Source: Schaalia sp. JY-X169 (GTDB lineage: Bacteria > Actinomycetota > Actinomycetes > Actinomycetales > Actinomycetaceae). From it: a stretch of DNA of 64,000 nucleotides. Below, in pieces: positions 1 to 7,892 of the stretch (positions are counted from its first letter, which is position 1; the number at the start of each line of letters is the position of its first letter). A program made the translations under genes and the position numbers. The stretch is from the NCBI RefSeq assembly GCF_014069575.1, contig NZ_CP059675.1:2170001-2234000 (forward strand). The letters are read 5' to 3'. A model generated the notes under the pieces. That model saw only the letters and a program-made list of their open reading frames with translations. It did no database searches and had not been told where the DNA came from.

Positions 1-461
1 AGTCGGCCAAATACAGCCCGGGGAACCTCGATCTTGTCGTCTTGGACCGGCAGTCCCCCATCCGCAATGTGGAAGACGCCCTTGGTGGTGCGGCGGTCAT
101 TGGCGGGGTTATGGAGGACTCCGTTAAGAGTGCGGTACGACGTGAGAAGATCGGATTTGAAAACGTCACCTTCGATCGGCAACGACAGGGTTCGCGCTAG
201 GCCCGGTTGGTCGAGGACGAAGGTGACCCGCGGCAGTTGTGGGGACACCCCGGTACCGTCGAGGTAGGAGTCTAAGAACGCCTGGATTCTCCCATCCACG
301 GCTGAGAGGCGGTGCGAGAGGCGCCGGTCCAACTCACGTTGTCGCGCAATGATTGGTTTGACCAACTGCGCTTCGTCGGTTGCGTGCGAATCCGTCGGGG
401 TTGGAAGCCCAAGTAGGCTCAGGCGGAGGTTTACTGCAGCGATATCCAAATTGTTCTCCAT
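1..461 (-). CDS. PPi-type phosphoenolpyruvate carboxykinase, N-terminal part (cut by window edge)
   Basis: Reading from the ATG at 461 toward base 1 gives 153 open codons that run off the window. The translation contains AAVNLRLSLLGLPTP, then ARQRELDRRLSHRL, DQPGLARTLSLP, NGVLHNPANDRRTTKGVFH and ADGGLPVQDDKIEV. From memory this matches the N-terminus of the roughly 1100-residue PPi-dependent PEP carboxykinases described from Propionibacterium freudenreichii and Entamoeba, which interconvert oxaloacetate plus PPi and PEP plus CO2 plus Pi. The family is distinct from ATP- and GTP-type PEPCK. The active-site region lies outside the window, so activity cannot be judged. The gene is divergent from the phosphatase at 573; no strong Shine-Dalgarno is seen. 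A pyruvate phosphate dikinase gene at 36.5 kb fits a PPi-linked PEP node. Confidence 0.8.
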   Translation of the reverse strand, partial: MENNLDIAAVNLRLSLLGLPTPTDSHATDEAQLVKPIIARQRELDRRLSHRLSAVDGRIQAFLDSYLDGTGVSPQLPRVTFVLDQPGLARTLSLPIEGDVFKSDLLTSYRTLNGVLHNPANDRRTTKGVFHIADGGLPVQDDKIEVPRAVFGR

Positions 462-572
462 GCCACAAGCTTAAGCCCCAAAGCCGATCGGCGCCTGAAC
501 TACTCGGGTTGGTTGGCCCGTTGTTCACTATGCGCTCACGAAACGGATCACGCCGGTCGGTATGGTGGCTGT

Positions 573-1400
573 ATGCCTACACCCCACCTACCCGCAGACG
601 ACCAGAAACCAAGTCGAACCCCTCCAGTCGACATCTTCCTCATTCGGCATGGACAAACCGAAGCCAACATTGCACTGCAAATGTCCGGGTGGATGGAAAC
701 GCCGCTCACGGAAGTGGGCATGGAGCAAGCTCGTGCCACGGGGCGTGCTCTGGCGCGGCGAGGGGGAAATGCAGCGGAAGTCTTGCCGATCGACAGGATG
801 CTCTCGTCCGACCTCGGTCGCGCGCTGCACACTGCCCGGTTGGTTGCCGGTGAAGTCGGTGAACCTGAGATCGACCTGGTTCCAGAGCTTCGCGAATGGA
901 ACTTCGGGGCGTACGAGGGCGCAACCCTGGAGGCAATGTGGCACGCGATCTTTGACCAGCTGGGCATCCAACCAACCTCGGCTGGAGAAGTGGGAGCGAA
1001 TTTTTGGACTCACATGAGGCATGCCGCGGCAGAGGGTTTTGATGAACCAGCAGTGATGACCGCGTTGGCGCGAGCAGATGCAAGCGGCGGAGCCAACACC
1101 TGGGAGCAGTTTCTTGAGCGAGCCGAGCAATCTCTTCTGCGCATCCGTCTTGAAGCTGAAGCCTTGGCACAGCAGCGCGTGTCCGGGTCCGGTGGCGGGG
1201 AAGACCCGGCACTGCCGCGACCGAACCCCTCCCTCGCGGTCGTGTCACACGGCGCCTTCATCCGCACGCTTCTGTCCCTGATGGATCCCGTGCAGTATGC
1301 GGGGGAACCCATTGCGAATGCTGCGGTCTGTCACCTGCGCTACTCTCCCAATCCAGGATTTGCCCTGGTGCGCACGAATGTCAGCGCTGAGGACTGGTAG
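573..1400 (+). CDS. Histidine phosphatase family protein (phosphoglycerate mutase-like)
   Basis: A 275-aa cytoplasmic protein of the histidine phosphatase superfamily. The N-terminal catalytic motif FLIRHGQTEAN (about residues 22-32) supplies the phospho-accepting His. LREWNFGAYEGATLEAMW follows in mid-protein, and a C-terminal VVSHGAFIRTLL carries the second catalytic His. I chose the ATG at 573, preceded by a GGTGG-like ribosome site, over an upstream start at 513 whose extra 20 residues do not resemble the family. The substrate cannot be inferred: members include broad-specificity phosphatases, sugar-phosphate phosphatases and cofactor-dependent mutases. The gene is divergent from the PEPCK gene and convergent with the cupin gene. 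Confidence 0.85.
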   Translation: MPTPHLPADDQKPSRTPPVDIFLIRHGQTEANIALQMSGWMETPLTEVGMEQARATGRALARRGGNAAEVLPIDRMLSSDLGRALHTARLVAGEVGEPEIDLVPELREWNFGAYEGATLEAMWHAIFDQLGIQPTSAGEVGANFWTHMRHAAAEGFDEPAVMTALARADASGGANTWEQFLERAEQSLLRIRLEAEALAQQRVSGSGGGEDPALPRPNPSLAVVSHGAFIRTLLSLMDPVQYAGEPIANAAVCHLRYSPNPGFALVRTNVSAEDW

Positions 1401-1424
1401 ACCGACGCGTTACGCCCGCCCGGC

Positions 1425-1763
1425 CTAACTGTGCGGGTGTAGCGAGACGGTAAGTAGTAGGACCGAATCCTCGTGGGCTTCAACTCCGTGCACAGCGGGC
1501 GGAATGAGGGCGAAGTCGCCCTCGGAGAGGTTCTCAGAGGTTCCCGTCTCAGCGTTTGTCAGGAGGACGTTTCCCCGCAGGACTTGCAGCGTAGCTTCAC
1601 CCGGGCTCTCGTGGTCTGCCAGGCCACATCCGGCCTTGAGAGCAATCACTGTCTGACGCAGGTGACGTTCGTGACCCCCGTAGATGGTGTTCCCGGAGCG
1701 GCCACTCTTGGAGGCGCGGGCGTTTTCCAGTTCGAGGGCGCCCAGTTCTGTGAGTGAGATCAT
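1425..1763 (-). CDS. Small cupin-domain protein
   Basis: A 112-aa single-domain protein. The beta-barrel cupin pattern is visible: LRQTVIALKAGCGLADHESPG (first motif with one His), GEATLQVLRGNVLLT, then GDFALIPPAVHGVEAHEDSVLLL (second motif with the metal-ligand His in AVHGVEA). The HxH of motif 1 is reduced to one His, so metal binding is uncertain. Such stand-alone cupins are common small-molecule-binding or sensor-like proteins, and no substrate can be assigned. It is convergent with the histidine phosphatase gene, and its promoter region is shared divergently with the YhgE gene. Confidence 0.7.
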   Translation of the reverse strand: MISLTELGALELENARASKSGRSGNTIYGGHERHLRQTVIALKAGCGLADHESPGEATLQVLRGNVLLTNAETGTSENLSEGDFALIPPAVHGVEAHEDSVLLLTVSLHPHS

Positions 1764-1830
1764 ATTTTCAGCCTAGTCCACACCGGCACCCTTGTGGTCT
1801 GAGGAACAGAAAAAACCGCCACTCTGCCTA

Positions 1831-1908
1831 GATTTCTGAGGTTTTGATCACCTGTTTTTGGAGGTCCCGGCGGGGCTCTGGCGCACCCCCTCAATCGGCT
1901 CAGAAATC
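1831..1908. repeat. 10-bp inverted repeat pair in the divergent cupin/YhgE promoter region
   Basis: GATTTCTGAG at 1831-1840 is matched by its exact reverse complement CTCAGAAATC at 1899-1908, with a 58-bp spacer. The pair sits in the divergent intergenic region between the cupin gene and the YhgE-type gene. It could be a pair of operator half-sites or a chance repeat. Nothing else is recognised in 1764-2025. Confidence 0.35.
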
Positions 1909-2025
1909 ACTGTGACACAGTACCGTGACGGCGATTACCCACCCTGGAACAAACAGTCAAGCCGGAATAAAATCTCATCGATTGATTGAAGTATTTGGGG
2001 CTTGACACCCCGGAGGAGCACTACC

Positions 2026-4704
2026 ATGGCAAGGAAATCTCTCTCAGAGATGCCGAATGTAGTAGGCAAACCAAAGTTCACCGCCAACGTCTTCGCCAAT
2101 ATCTTGGTGGTTGTGGCGATCATTGCTATCCCACTCATGTACGGGGGGATCCTCTCTTCCGCATACCAGGATCCCCTGGAGCGGATGGGTCACATTCAGG
2201 CCGCTGTTGTGAATGAGGATCAGCCGTTTGACGCAGATCTCGTGTCGGGATCAAACATGGTGGTTGATGTCGGTCAGATGCTCACGGACGCCCTCGTCCA
2301 CCCTGAAGACGGGGAAGACACGGGCTTCACTTGGGAAGAAATGAGTGCAGACCAGGCCGAACGTGCCATGAAGTCCCAGTCGGTGCGCGCCGTCCTCTAC
2401 ATCCCGGCCGGGCTTTCAGAGGAGGTGTCCCAGATCGGCACCGTCAGTGCTGCTGACACCGTTTCCGCGCGGCTGAACCTGGTCACCGACGACGGAATCA
2501 ACTATCTGTCCGGAACCCTGGCTCGAACCGTCGCCGCAACTCTGCAGGACAGGGTTAGCTCGGAAGCCTCCTCCATATATGCGGAAGCGCTTCTGGAGTC
2601 GCTGGGGACAATCCGCACCGGCATGGGAACGGCTGTGGACGGCTCGACCGCGCTAGCAGATGGATCCACCGTACTAGCTGACGGTCTGACCGAACTGGAC
2701 GAGGGCGCCCGCGCGGCCGCCGCCGGGGCAACGCAACTGGACTCTGGTGCAGGTGAGCTAGCATCCGGGACGAACACCCTGGCAGACAAGGTTCCCGAGC
2801 TACAGACCGGGGTGTCGGCATTGGGTGCGGGCTCTTCGGCACTCGCGAGCGGTGCAGCCACCCTTAGCGGCGGGGTCAATCAGTACACCGCGGGGGTTGA
2901 CCAAGTGGCTGCTGGAACAGCAACCCTGCGCGCTCAGACACCGTCCTTGCAAGCAGGGATTTCCTCTCTCCAGACAGGCTCGGCACAACTTGCCGCTGGG
3001 AGTTCCCAGTTGGATGAGAGCTTCAAGCAGATCAGCGAACCTGTCGCGCAGCTTGCGCCGCTCCCGGGAGAGATTCGCGACTTGGTGACAGGCGTGTCCA
3101 ATAGTATCGATGCGGTCTATCAACAGTGCGTGGCACTACACGGTGAGACCGATCCTCTATGCCGACTTGTGGCGCAGATGGCGTCGGGCAAAGGTCAAAT
3201 CGTCGACAAGGTTGATCAGGTTGCAGGAAAGGCCGATGAAGCCATTGCCGGAGTTGCGGCTGCCCAGACGGGCATGGATCAAATCGCAGCAGCATCCGCT
3301 CAGGTCAACCAGGGCCTAACTGCACTCCAGGCTTCGGTTGGAACGACCTCGGACACCGCGGCCAGCCAGACTATCCTGGGCGGCGTTAACTCCATAGACG
3401 ACGGGCTCGGGACGCTATCGGGGACCTCCGCGACCCTGCGCGGTGGCGCCAACGAGCTCGCCTCGGGAAGCAAGGCCCTTGAGGCAGGTGTGGGCACTCT
3501 TCAGGAGAAGGTTCCCACGTTGGTTTCCGGCGTTGATGCACTCAACTCGGGCGCAGGAGCCCTCGCGGCCGGAGCCACCGACCTGTCGACCGGCCTGAAC
3601 TCTCTGTCCGCGGGCGCATCCTCGGCCGCAAGCGGGTCGTCTGCACTTGCAGCGGGAAGCGCGCAACTTGAGGAAGGGCTGGTAGCGGGCCAAGAGCAGA
3701 TCCCCGACTACTCGCAAACAGAAGCAACACAGATTGCTGAAACCTCTTCACACCTGGTCCAAATCGACCCCGTCAGAGAACGCGAAGTCAACAACACCGG
3801 TGCGGGATTCTCTCCGATGTTCATTTCACTGGCATTGTGGATTGGTGGAATCGCAATCTTCCTGGTCCTTCCCGCCCTCGACCGCCGTCCCGGCCCGGGT
3901 GAAACCTGGTGGATGGCGGCGGCACGTCCTGCAGCAACGGCATCCATTCTGGCTGTAGTTCAGGCTACAGCTGCAGTGCTGGGGACCAACTGGCTGGTTG
4001 AGCTGCACGCCGTCAATGTGGGGGCCATGCTCGGCATCGGCATTCTCGCCTCTTTGACGTTTGTCGCGGTTAACCAGGCTTGCGTCGCGACACTGGGCTA
4101 CCGAGGAAGATTCGTGTCAATCGTCCTCTTGCTGATACAGATTGCCTCCATGGGTGCGACGTTCCCGATAGAGACGATGCCAGCGTTCTTCAACTGGGTG
4201 CATCCATTCCTTCCAATGACATACACCCAGCTTGCTTTCCGCTCCGCGATTGCAGGTGGAGGTGTTCCGGGAATTATGGGTTCGACCGTCGCGATTCTCT
4301 TGGCTTGGCTGGTGATCTGCGCAGCTCTGGTTCTGCTTGCGGCGTACCTGCGCACTAGGAACCATCCGCTCCCCTATGACGCCGCACTGCTGCCGGACAA
4401 CTACCCGGCCGAGGACGAGGTCGGAGTCGCAACGCTTGCGGGACGTCGCGACATCAAGAGAGAATTGCTTGCGTTCGCACAGGCCCGGCTTGCCGCGTTT
4501 GGTGTTACAGCCAGCCAGAACTCTACTTTGGGAACCCTCGGTCCAAAATCTACAACGGACGACCGCGCTACGCGCCAACGCGGGGCAAATCCAACGTTGG
4601 AAGTCAACCCACTGGTCACTGTGTCGGATGCTGGTAGTAGAGTGGAGGAAGCGGGCGTTCACGTCCACGGACGTCCAACTGAGGATCAAGTCTTGGGGCA
4701 GTAA
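2026..4704 (+). CDS. YhgE/Pip-family membrane protein
   Basis: An 892-aa integral membrane protein of the YhgE/Pip family (phage-infection-protein / ABC-2-like permease fold). It has one N-terminal membrane segment (around IFANILVVVAIIAIPLMYGG), then a long extracytoplasmic region. That region carries dozens of LxxGxxxLxxG-type repeats (for example LADGSTVLADGLTELDEG and ASGAATLSGGVNQY) predicted to form an extended coiled or helical rod. A C-terminal set of about five to six membrane helices begins near residue 590, followed by a charged tail of about 100 residues. The start is set by a GGAGGA Shine-Dalgarno 9 bases before the ATG at 2026. Family roles include phage adsorption, ESX/type VII-associated secretion and envelope export; none can be chosen here. 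No type VII genes are nearby. Confidence 0.85.
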   Translation: MARKSLSEMPNVVGKPKFTANVFANILVVVAIIAIPLMYGGILSSAYQDPLERMGHIQAAVVNEDQPFDADLVSGSNMVVDVGQMLTDALVHPEDGEDTGFTWEEMSADQAERAMKSQSVRAVLYIPAGLSEEVSQIGTVSAADTVSARLNLVTDDGINYLSGTLARTVAATLQDRVSSEASSIYAEALLESLGTIRTGMGTAVDGSTALADGSTVLADGLTELDEGARAAAAGATQLDSGAGELASGTNTLADKVPELQTGVSALGAGSSALASGAATLSGGVNQYTAGVDQVAAGTATLRAQTPSLQAGISSLQTGSAQLAAGSSQLDESFKQISEPVAQLAPLPGEIRDLVTGVSNSIDAVYQQCVALHGETDPLCRLVAQMASGKGQIVDKVDQVAGKADEAIAGVAAAQTGMDQIAAASAQVNQGLTALQASVGTTSDTAASQTILGGVNSIDDGLGTLSGTSATLRGGANELASGSKALEAGVGTLQEKVPTLVSGVDALNSGAGALAAGATDLSTGLNSLSAGASSAASGSSALAAGSAQLEEGLVAGQEQIPDYSQTEATQIAETSSHLVQIDPVREREVNNTGAGFSPMFISLALWIGGIAIFLVLPALDRRPGPGETWWMAAARPAATASILAVVQATAAVLGTNWLVELHAVNVGAMLGIGILASLTFVAVNQACVATLGYRGRFVSIVLLLIQIASMGATFPIETMPAFFNWVHPFLPMTYTQLAFRSAIAGGGVPGIMGSTVAILLAWLVICAALVLLAAYLRTRNHPLPYDAALLPDNYPAEDEVGVATLAGRRDIKRELLAFAQARLAAFGVTASQNSTLGTLGPKSTTDDRATRQRGANPTLEVNPLVTVSDAGSRVEEAGVHVHGRPTEDQVLGQ

Positions 4705-4737
4705 ACGCGCCCTGAGCGGATTGAAAGGGAAGACAAA

Positions 4738-5181
4738 ATGAAGGAAGCAAGCACAACGGTTACCTCCGCACTGCAGCAGAGCCTGGTTGATCTGATTGCC
4801 TTGGAACTGCAGTCGAAGCAAGCACACTGGAACATTCGTGGAGCATCGTTCCGGTCGCTTCACTTAGCTCTTGACGAAGTGGTGGCTGCTGCACGCAGCA
4901 CCCTCGATGAAGTTGCTGAGCGCCTAGGACAGGTTGGTGGTTTCCCCGATGGCCGCGCCGCTACAGTTGCCCGCGACACGATCTTGAGTGAGATTGATGA
5001 GGGGATGTTGGAATCCGATAAGGCCTACCAGTTGATGGCTGAGAAGGTTCAGCAGGTCTCTGACAATATCAAGGGGTTCATTGAGCCTGTTGACGAAGAG
5101 GACCCGGTCTCTGGTGATCTTCTGATCTCTACCTCTGCGGCACTTGATTTGCAGGCCTGGTTCTTGCGTTCGGCGGTTTAG
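4738..5181 (+). CDS. dps: Dps-family DNA-protection / ferritin-like protein
   Basis: A 147-aa Dps-type mini-ferritin that would form a 12-mer, oxidise Fe(II) with peroxide and store iron, often while binding DNA. The intersubunit ferroxidase residues are intact. HWNIRG supplies the first His, a second His follows 12 residues later (SLHLALDE), Asp is at +4, Asp at +11 and Glu at +4 (TLDEVAERL), which reproduces the family spacing. The N-terminus is short and has no Lys-rich DNA-binding tail, so protection may be mainly by iron/peroxide removal. It follows the YhgE gene by 33 bp with a GAAAGGGAAG ribosome site, and a terminator follows its stop codon. Confidence 0.93.
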   Translation: MKEASTTVTSALQQSLVDLIALELQSKQAHWNIRGASFRSLHLALDEVVAAARSTLDEVAERLGQVGGFPDGRAATVARDTILSEIDEGMLESDKAYQLMAEKVQQVSDNIKGFIEPVDEEDPVSGDLLISTSAALDLQAWFLRSAV

Positions 5182-5240
5182 GTTACAGTTCCAGTCTCTA
5201 ATCACGACGGTCTTACGAATCAAATTTGAGTTTCAGATTA

Positions 5241-5282
5241 AACTCCTGGGCGACCCTGCTGTCGTTCGCCCAGGAGTTTTCC
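5241..5282 (+). terminator. Rho-independent terminator after dps
   Basis: A perfect 13-bp stem pairs AACTCCTGGGCGA (5241-5253) with TCGCCCAGGAGTT (5266-5278). The loop is 12 nt and a T-run follows. It lies 60 bp after the dps stop. Its 3' arm overlaps the start of the recognisable mscL remnant. Confidence 0.85.
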
Positions 5283-5470
5283 TTACGGCCTTACTGAACT
5301 TCTTGATCGTGGCGGCTGCCCTCTACTTCTTCGTCGTCGTGCCAATCAACGCGATGAACAAGAGGAAGGACGCGATGCTCGACCTCGAAAAGACCGAAGA
5401 TGACACTGAAGTTTCGCCAGAGGTCCTCCTGCTGACTGAGATCCGCGATTCACTGAAGACCAGCAACTAG
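5270..5470 (+). pseudogene. mscL: mscL remnant (C-terminal half only)
   Basis: The frame ending at 5470 reads GVFLTALLNFLIVAAALYFF, then VVVPINAMNKRKD, a short acidic linker and EVLLLTEIRDSLKTSN. This is the second transmembrane helix and the C-terminal helix of the large-conductance mechanosensitive channel MscL, whose C-terminus carries a VVLLTEIRDLL-like motif. The first transmembrane helix, the pore constriction and the periplasmic loop (roughly the first 60-70 residues) are missing. Upstream there is only the dps terminator, with no plausible promoter or ribosome site. I infer a gene that lost its 5' half, perhaps by deletion at the dps end. A truncated expressed peptide is possible but would not form a channel. 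Confidence 0.8.
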
Positions 5471-6153
5471 GTTGTCACTTTCCGCAGCGTAAGGAATGAC
5501 CCTGAGGAAAGTGCAACGATGAGGATCAGCAGCCAGCCCGCCACACTCATCGGTGTTTGACCCACGACCCAGGTGAGCACTGCCGGCCACCACTGAAAAT
5601 AGGTAATCAACGCAATGACGCCGACCAGGACTAGGCCGAGGCCCAGGGAGATGGCAACAATGACCACCGTGCCCCAGCGCTTGTAGATGGTTGCCATCCA
5701 CAAACCGATCAGGAACATGACAAGGGCAAGTGCTGCAACCGACAGAATCATTGCAAGCCAACCTGTGTTGAGAAGCCAGGGGATCGCGAAGACCAGAGTA
5801 TCAACGCCCCATCCACTGGTTGCCTGTTCAATGAGTGCTAGGACGAGGAAGACCACTCCAAACGCTAGTGAGAACAGAATGAAGGTCGCCAAGGTCCCCA
5901 AGAAGTAGTCACGCCTGGTCACGGACATGGCCTGAGAAAATGGGAACGTCAGTGACAGGGCCTGAACCCCAACCACGATGAAGTACCACAGTGGCGCCTG
6001 AGCGGCTCCGGTAATCATCACACCGTCGTTTGGGACGACGAGGCCGAGGAGGATGACGATCAGAAGCGACCCCCCAAGGACCATGAGGGGGACACCGATG
6101 AATGTCCACCGGTTTACCAGTTGCAGTCGCATTACCTTACTGATGTAGTTCAT
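5467..6153 (-). CDS. ABC transporter permease (ABC-2-like, partner of GntR-controlled ATPase)
   Basis: A 228-aa hydrophobic protein with six predicted membrane helices. Examples are a segment around GVPLMVLGGSLLIVILLGLVV, one around FILFSLAFGVVFLVLALIEQ and a C-terminal VAGWLLILIVALSSGSF. It has the size and pattern of the permease subunits that accompany short ATPases in ytr-like GntR operons. Its ATG overlaps the ATPase stop codon (ATGA, 6150-6153), indicating translational coupling. The substrate is unknown; related systems are linked to peptide or cell-wall stress or antibiotic export. Confidence 0.75.
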   Translation of the reverse strand: MNYISKVMRLQLVNRWTFIGVPLMVLGGSLLIVILLGLVVPNDGVMITGAAQAPLWYFIVVGVQALSLTFPFSQAMSVTRRDYFLGTLATFILFSLAFGVVFLVLALIEQATSGWGVDTLVFAIPWLLNTGWLAMILSVAALALVMFLIGLWMATIYKRWGTVVIVAISLGLGLVLVGVIALITYFQWWPAVLTWVVGQTPMSVAGWLLILIVALSSGSFLTLRKVTT

Positions 6154-7082
6154 GCTGTTTCTCCCCTCTTGCTTGCCTTGGCGGAGCCATTGCCGCTGAA
6201 CTCAGCGGAACGGTTGCCCAGCGTCTTGCGGACTATCAGTTGCTGTAAGGAAACCGGCACAATCTCAACCCCCAGCAGCGCTGCCTTCTGCGCGTCTTCT
6301 TCACTAAGCGGCTCAGAAACAGTCATCTGGGCAAAAGACCCGATGGACTCCGAATAGAGGACCGGCTTGCTCCCAACAAACTCGCGAACCGCAACCCCGG
6401 GCCCAACGGCGGTATAAGCGCTGCCGCGGATCGATTCCGTGTTGTCGTTCATGATGATTCGCCCATGGTCGAGGACGATGACGTGCTCAAGCAGGTTGGC
6501 GACCTCGTCGATCAGGTGTGAGGAAAGGACAATGGTGCGCGGATGCTCGGCATAGTCCTGCAACAGACGATCGTAGAAAATCTGTCGGGCTACTGCGTCT
6601 AGCCCCAGGTAGGGCTCGTCGAAAAACGTCAGTTCGGCCCGGGATGCCAGTCCGATAATGACCCCAACTGCGGACAGTTGTCCACGGGATAGCTTCTTGA
6701 TGGTGCGGGTCATGGGCAGTTCAAAGTCTTGGATGAGTGTCTCGCAGAGCCCCTGATCCCAGTTTTCAAAGAACATGGCGGCCGCCTTGAAGGCGTGCTT
6801 GGGGGTGAAATCTTCCGGGTATTTCTGGGATTCGCGAATGAAGCACAGTCGACTGAGGACTCTGGAGTTCTCAAATGGGGGCTGCCCAAACACTTCGACG
6901 ACACCATCAGTTGGGAAGTTCTGCGCTGTGAGGATCGACATGACGGTGGTCTTACCAGCGCCATTTCGCCCCAGCAAACCGTAGATGCGTTTGGCTTCGA
7001 GGGTGAAGGAGATGTCGTCAAGTGCGACATTATCTCTGTACTTTTTCGTTAGATTGCGGGCACGCGCCACAACTTCGGTCAT
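6150..7082 (-). CDS. ABC transporter ATP-binding protein
   Basis: A 310-aa nucleotide-binding subunit. It has Walker A GRNGAGKTT, a variant signature LSRGQ, Walker B LTFFDEP, a D-loop region LGLD and an H-loop SSH, all in family order. A C-terminal extension of about 80 residues beyond the ATPase core is present, as in several exporter ATPases. It is the middle gene of the three-gene operon GntR-ATPase-permease, separated by 3 bp from the regulator and overlapping the permease by 4 bp. It would energise the six-helix permease; the exported or imported substrate is not evident. Confidence 0.88.
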   Translation of the reverse strand: MTEVVARARNLTKKYRDNVALDDISFTLEAKRIYGLLGRNGAGKTTVMSILTAQNFPTDGVVEVFGQPPFENSRVLSRLCFIRESQKYPEDFTPKHAFKAAAMFFENWDQGLCETLIQDFELPMTRTIKKLSRGQLSAVGVIIGLASRAELTFFDEPYLGLDAVARQIFYDRLLQDYAEHPRTIVLSSHLIDEVANLLEHVIVLDHGRIIMNDNTESIRGSAYTAVGPGVAVREFVGSKPVLYSESIGSFAQMTVSEPLSEEDAQKAALLGVEIVPVSLQQLIVRKTLGNRSAEFSGNGSAKASKRGETA

Positions 7083-7085
7083 TGG

Positions 7086-7511
7086 TCACTCCCTTTCTGC
7101 GGAGGGGGCGGTTGGTGTCCCCTGTTGGAGACCTGGTGTTTCACGGAGATGAGGGGCTACCTCATCAATCAGTTTGTGGAGCTCAGCGGATGTCAGTCCA
7201 AGGCTTGCGGCTTCGATCAGCATGGGCTCCAGGTAGTCGCGCGAGAACCGCGCGCGTCGCTTTTCCATGAGGCGTTCGCGCGCTCCGGGTGAGACGAACA
7301 TTCCGATCCCGCGGCGTTTGTGGAGGATTCCGTCCTCGACCAACAAGTTGATGCCCTTGGCGGCAGTGGCAGGGTTAATGCGGTACATGGCCGCGAACTC
7401 ATTGGTAGAGGGAACCTGGCTCTCTTCACCCAGGTTTCCCGCAACAATGTCATTCTCAATCATCTCTGCAATCTGCAGGAAAATCGGTCGACCATCGCTG
7501 AACACAACCAC
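7086..7511 (-). CDS. GntR-family (YtrA-type) transcriptional regulator
   Basis: A 141-aa regulator with an N-terminal winged helix-turn-helix (residues about 5-75: FLQIAEMIENDIVAGNL, VPSTNEFAAMYRINPATAAKG and the wing GILHKRRGIGMFV). A short C-terminal region replaces the large effector domain, which is the signature of the YtrA subfamily. These proteins typically repress their own ABC transporter operon. The GTG start at 7511 is preceded by AGGGAGG. A 24-bp palindrome (7518-7541) lies immediately upstream and is the obvious operator. Confidence 0.88.
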   Translation of the reverse strand: MVVFSDGRPIFLQIAEMIENDIVAGNLGEESQVPSTNEFAAMYRINPATAAKGINLLVEDGILHKRRGIGMFVSPGARERLMEKRRARFSRDYLEPMLIEAASLGLTSAELHKLIDEVAPHLRETPGLQQGTPTAPSAERE

Positions 7512-7517
7512 CTCCCT

Positions 7518-7541
7518 GGTTCATTACTTGAGTAACCAACC
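7518..7541. promoter_or_regulatory. Probable GntR operator (24-bp palindrome)
   Basis: The palindrome reads GGTT-CA-TTACT-TG-AGTAA-CC-AACC. The GGTT/AACC and TTACT/AGTAA arms are perfect inversions. It abuts the ribosome site of the gntR gene, the first gene of the operon, so bound repressor would block transcription of regulator, ATPase and permease together. Assignment to the adjacent regulator is inference from position. Confidence 0.7.
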
Positions 7542-7690
7542 ATACAACGTGGGGAAGCTGCGCGCAAGAGCCGCCACCGTCGCCCCACGTCACTAATCCG
7601 GCTCTTCTGTAAGTTGTTTATTGGCTGGTCTGGGACTGGCTGGCAGGATGGGTGTTATCTGTTCGGTGGGTGTGGCTCACGGCTCTTCTG

Positions 7691-7892
7691 ACCTTGCAGC
7701 GGTGCTGGGAGTGTCTTTTTTGTGACTTGTCCATGCACTGTTCAGGTGGCACCGATCCGGCCTGCTCTTGGTGGCTTGATTAGAAGATTGTCCGCTCTGT
7801 ATTTAGCGTGGCTCGTTACAGAACTGCCCCATGAACACGTATTCCCCGGATCGGGCCAACAGGGCCAGCTATCGATTAGGGAGGTCACTGCT
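7691..7892 (+). ncRNA. Candidate IS110 bridge RNA region
   Basis: About 200 bp of non-coding DNA separates the probable left end of the IS110 element from the transposase ATG at 7893. IS110-group elements such as IS621 encode a bridge RNA of about 170-200 nt in exactly this leader. That RNA has two internal loops, which pair with target and donor DNA. Length and position fit. I did not fold the sequence or identify the loops, so this is a placement by family knowledge only. Confidence 0.4.

Noticed and set aside
4117-4863. 248-codon minus-strand frame across the YhgE/dps junction
   Set aside because: It is antisense to two well-supported genes and has no ribosome site or recognisable motif.
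7722-7892. Upstream extension of the IS110 transposase
   Set aside because: The extra 57 residues are unlike any IS110 N-terminus, while ATG 7893 has a good ribosome site and a family-like start.
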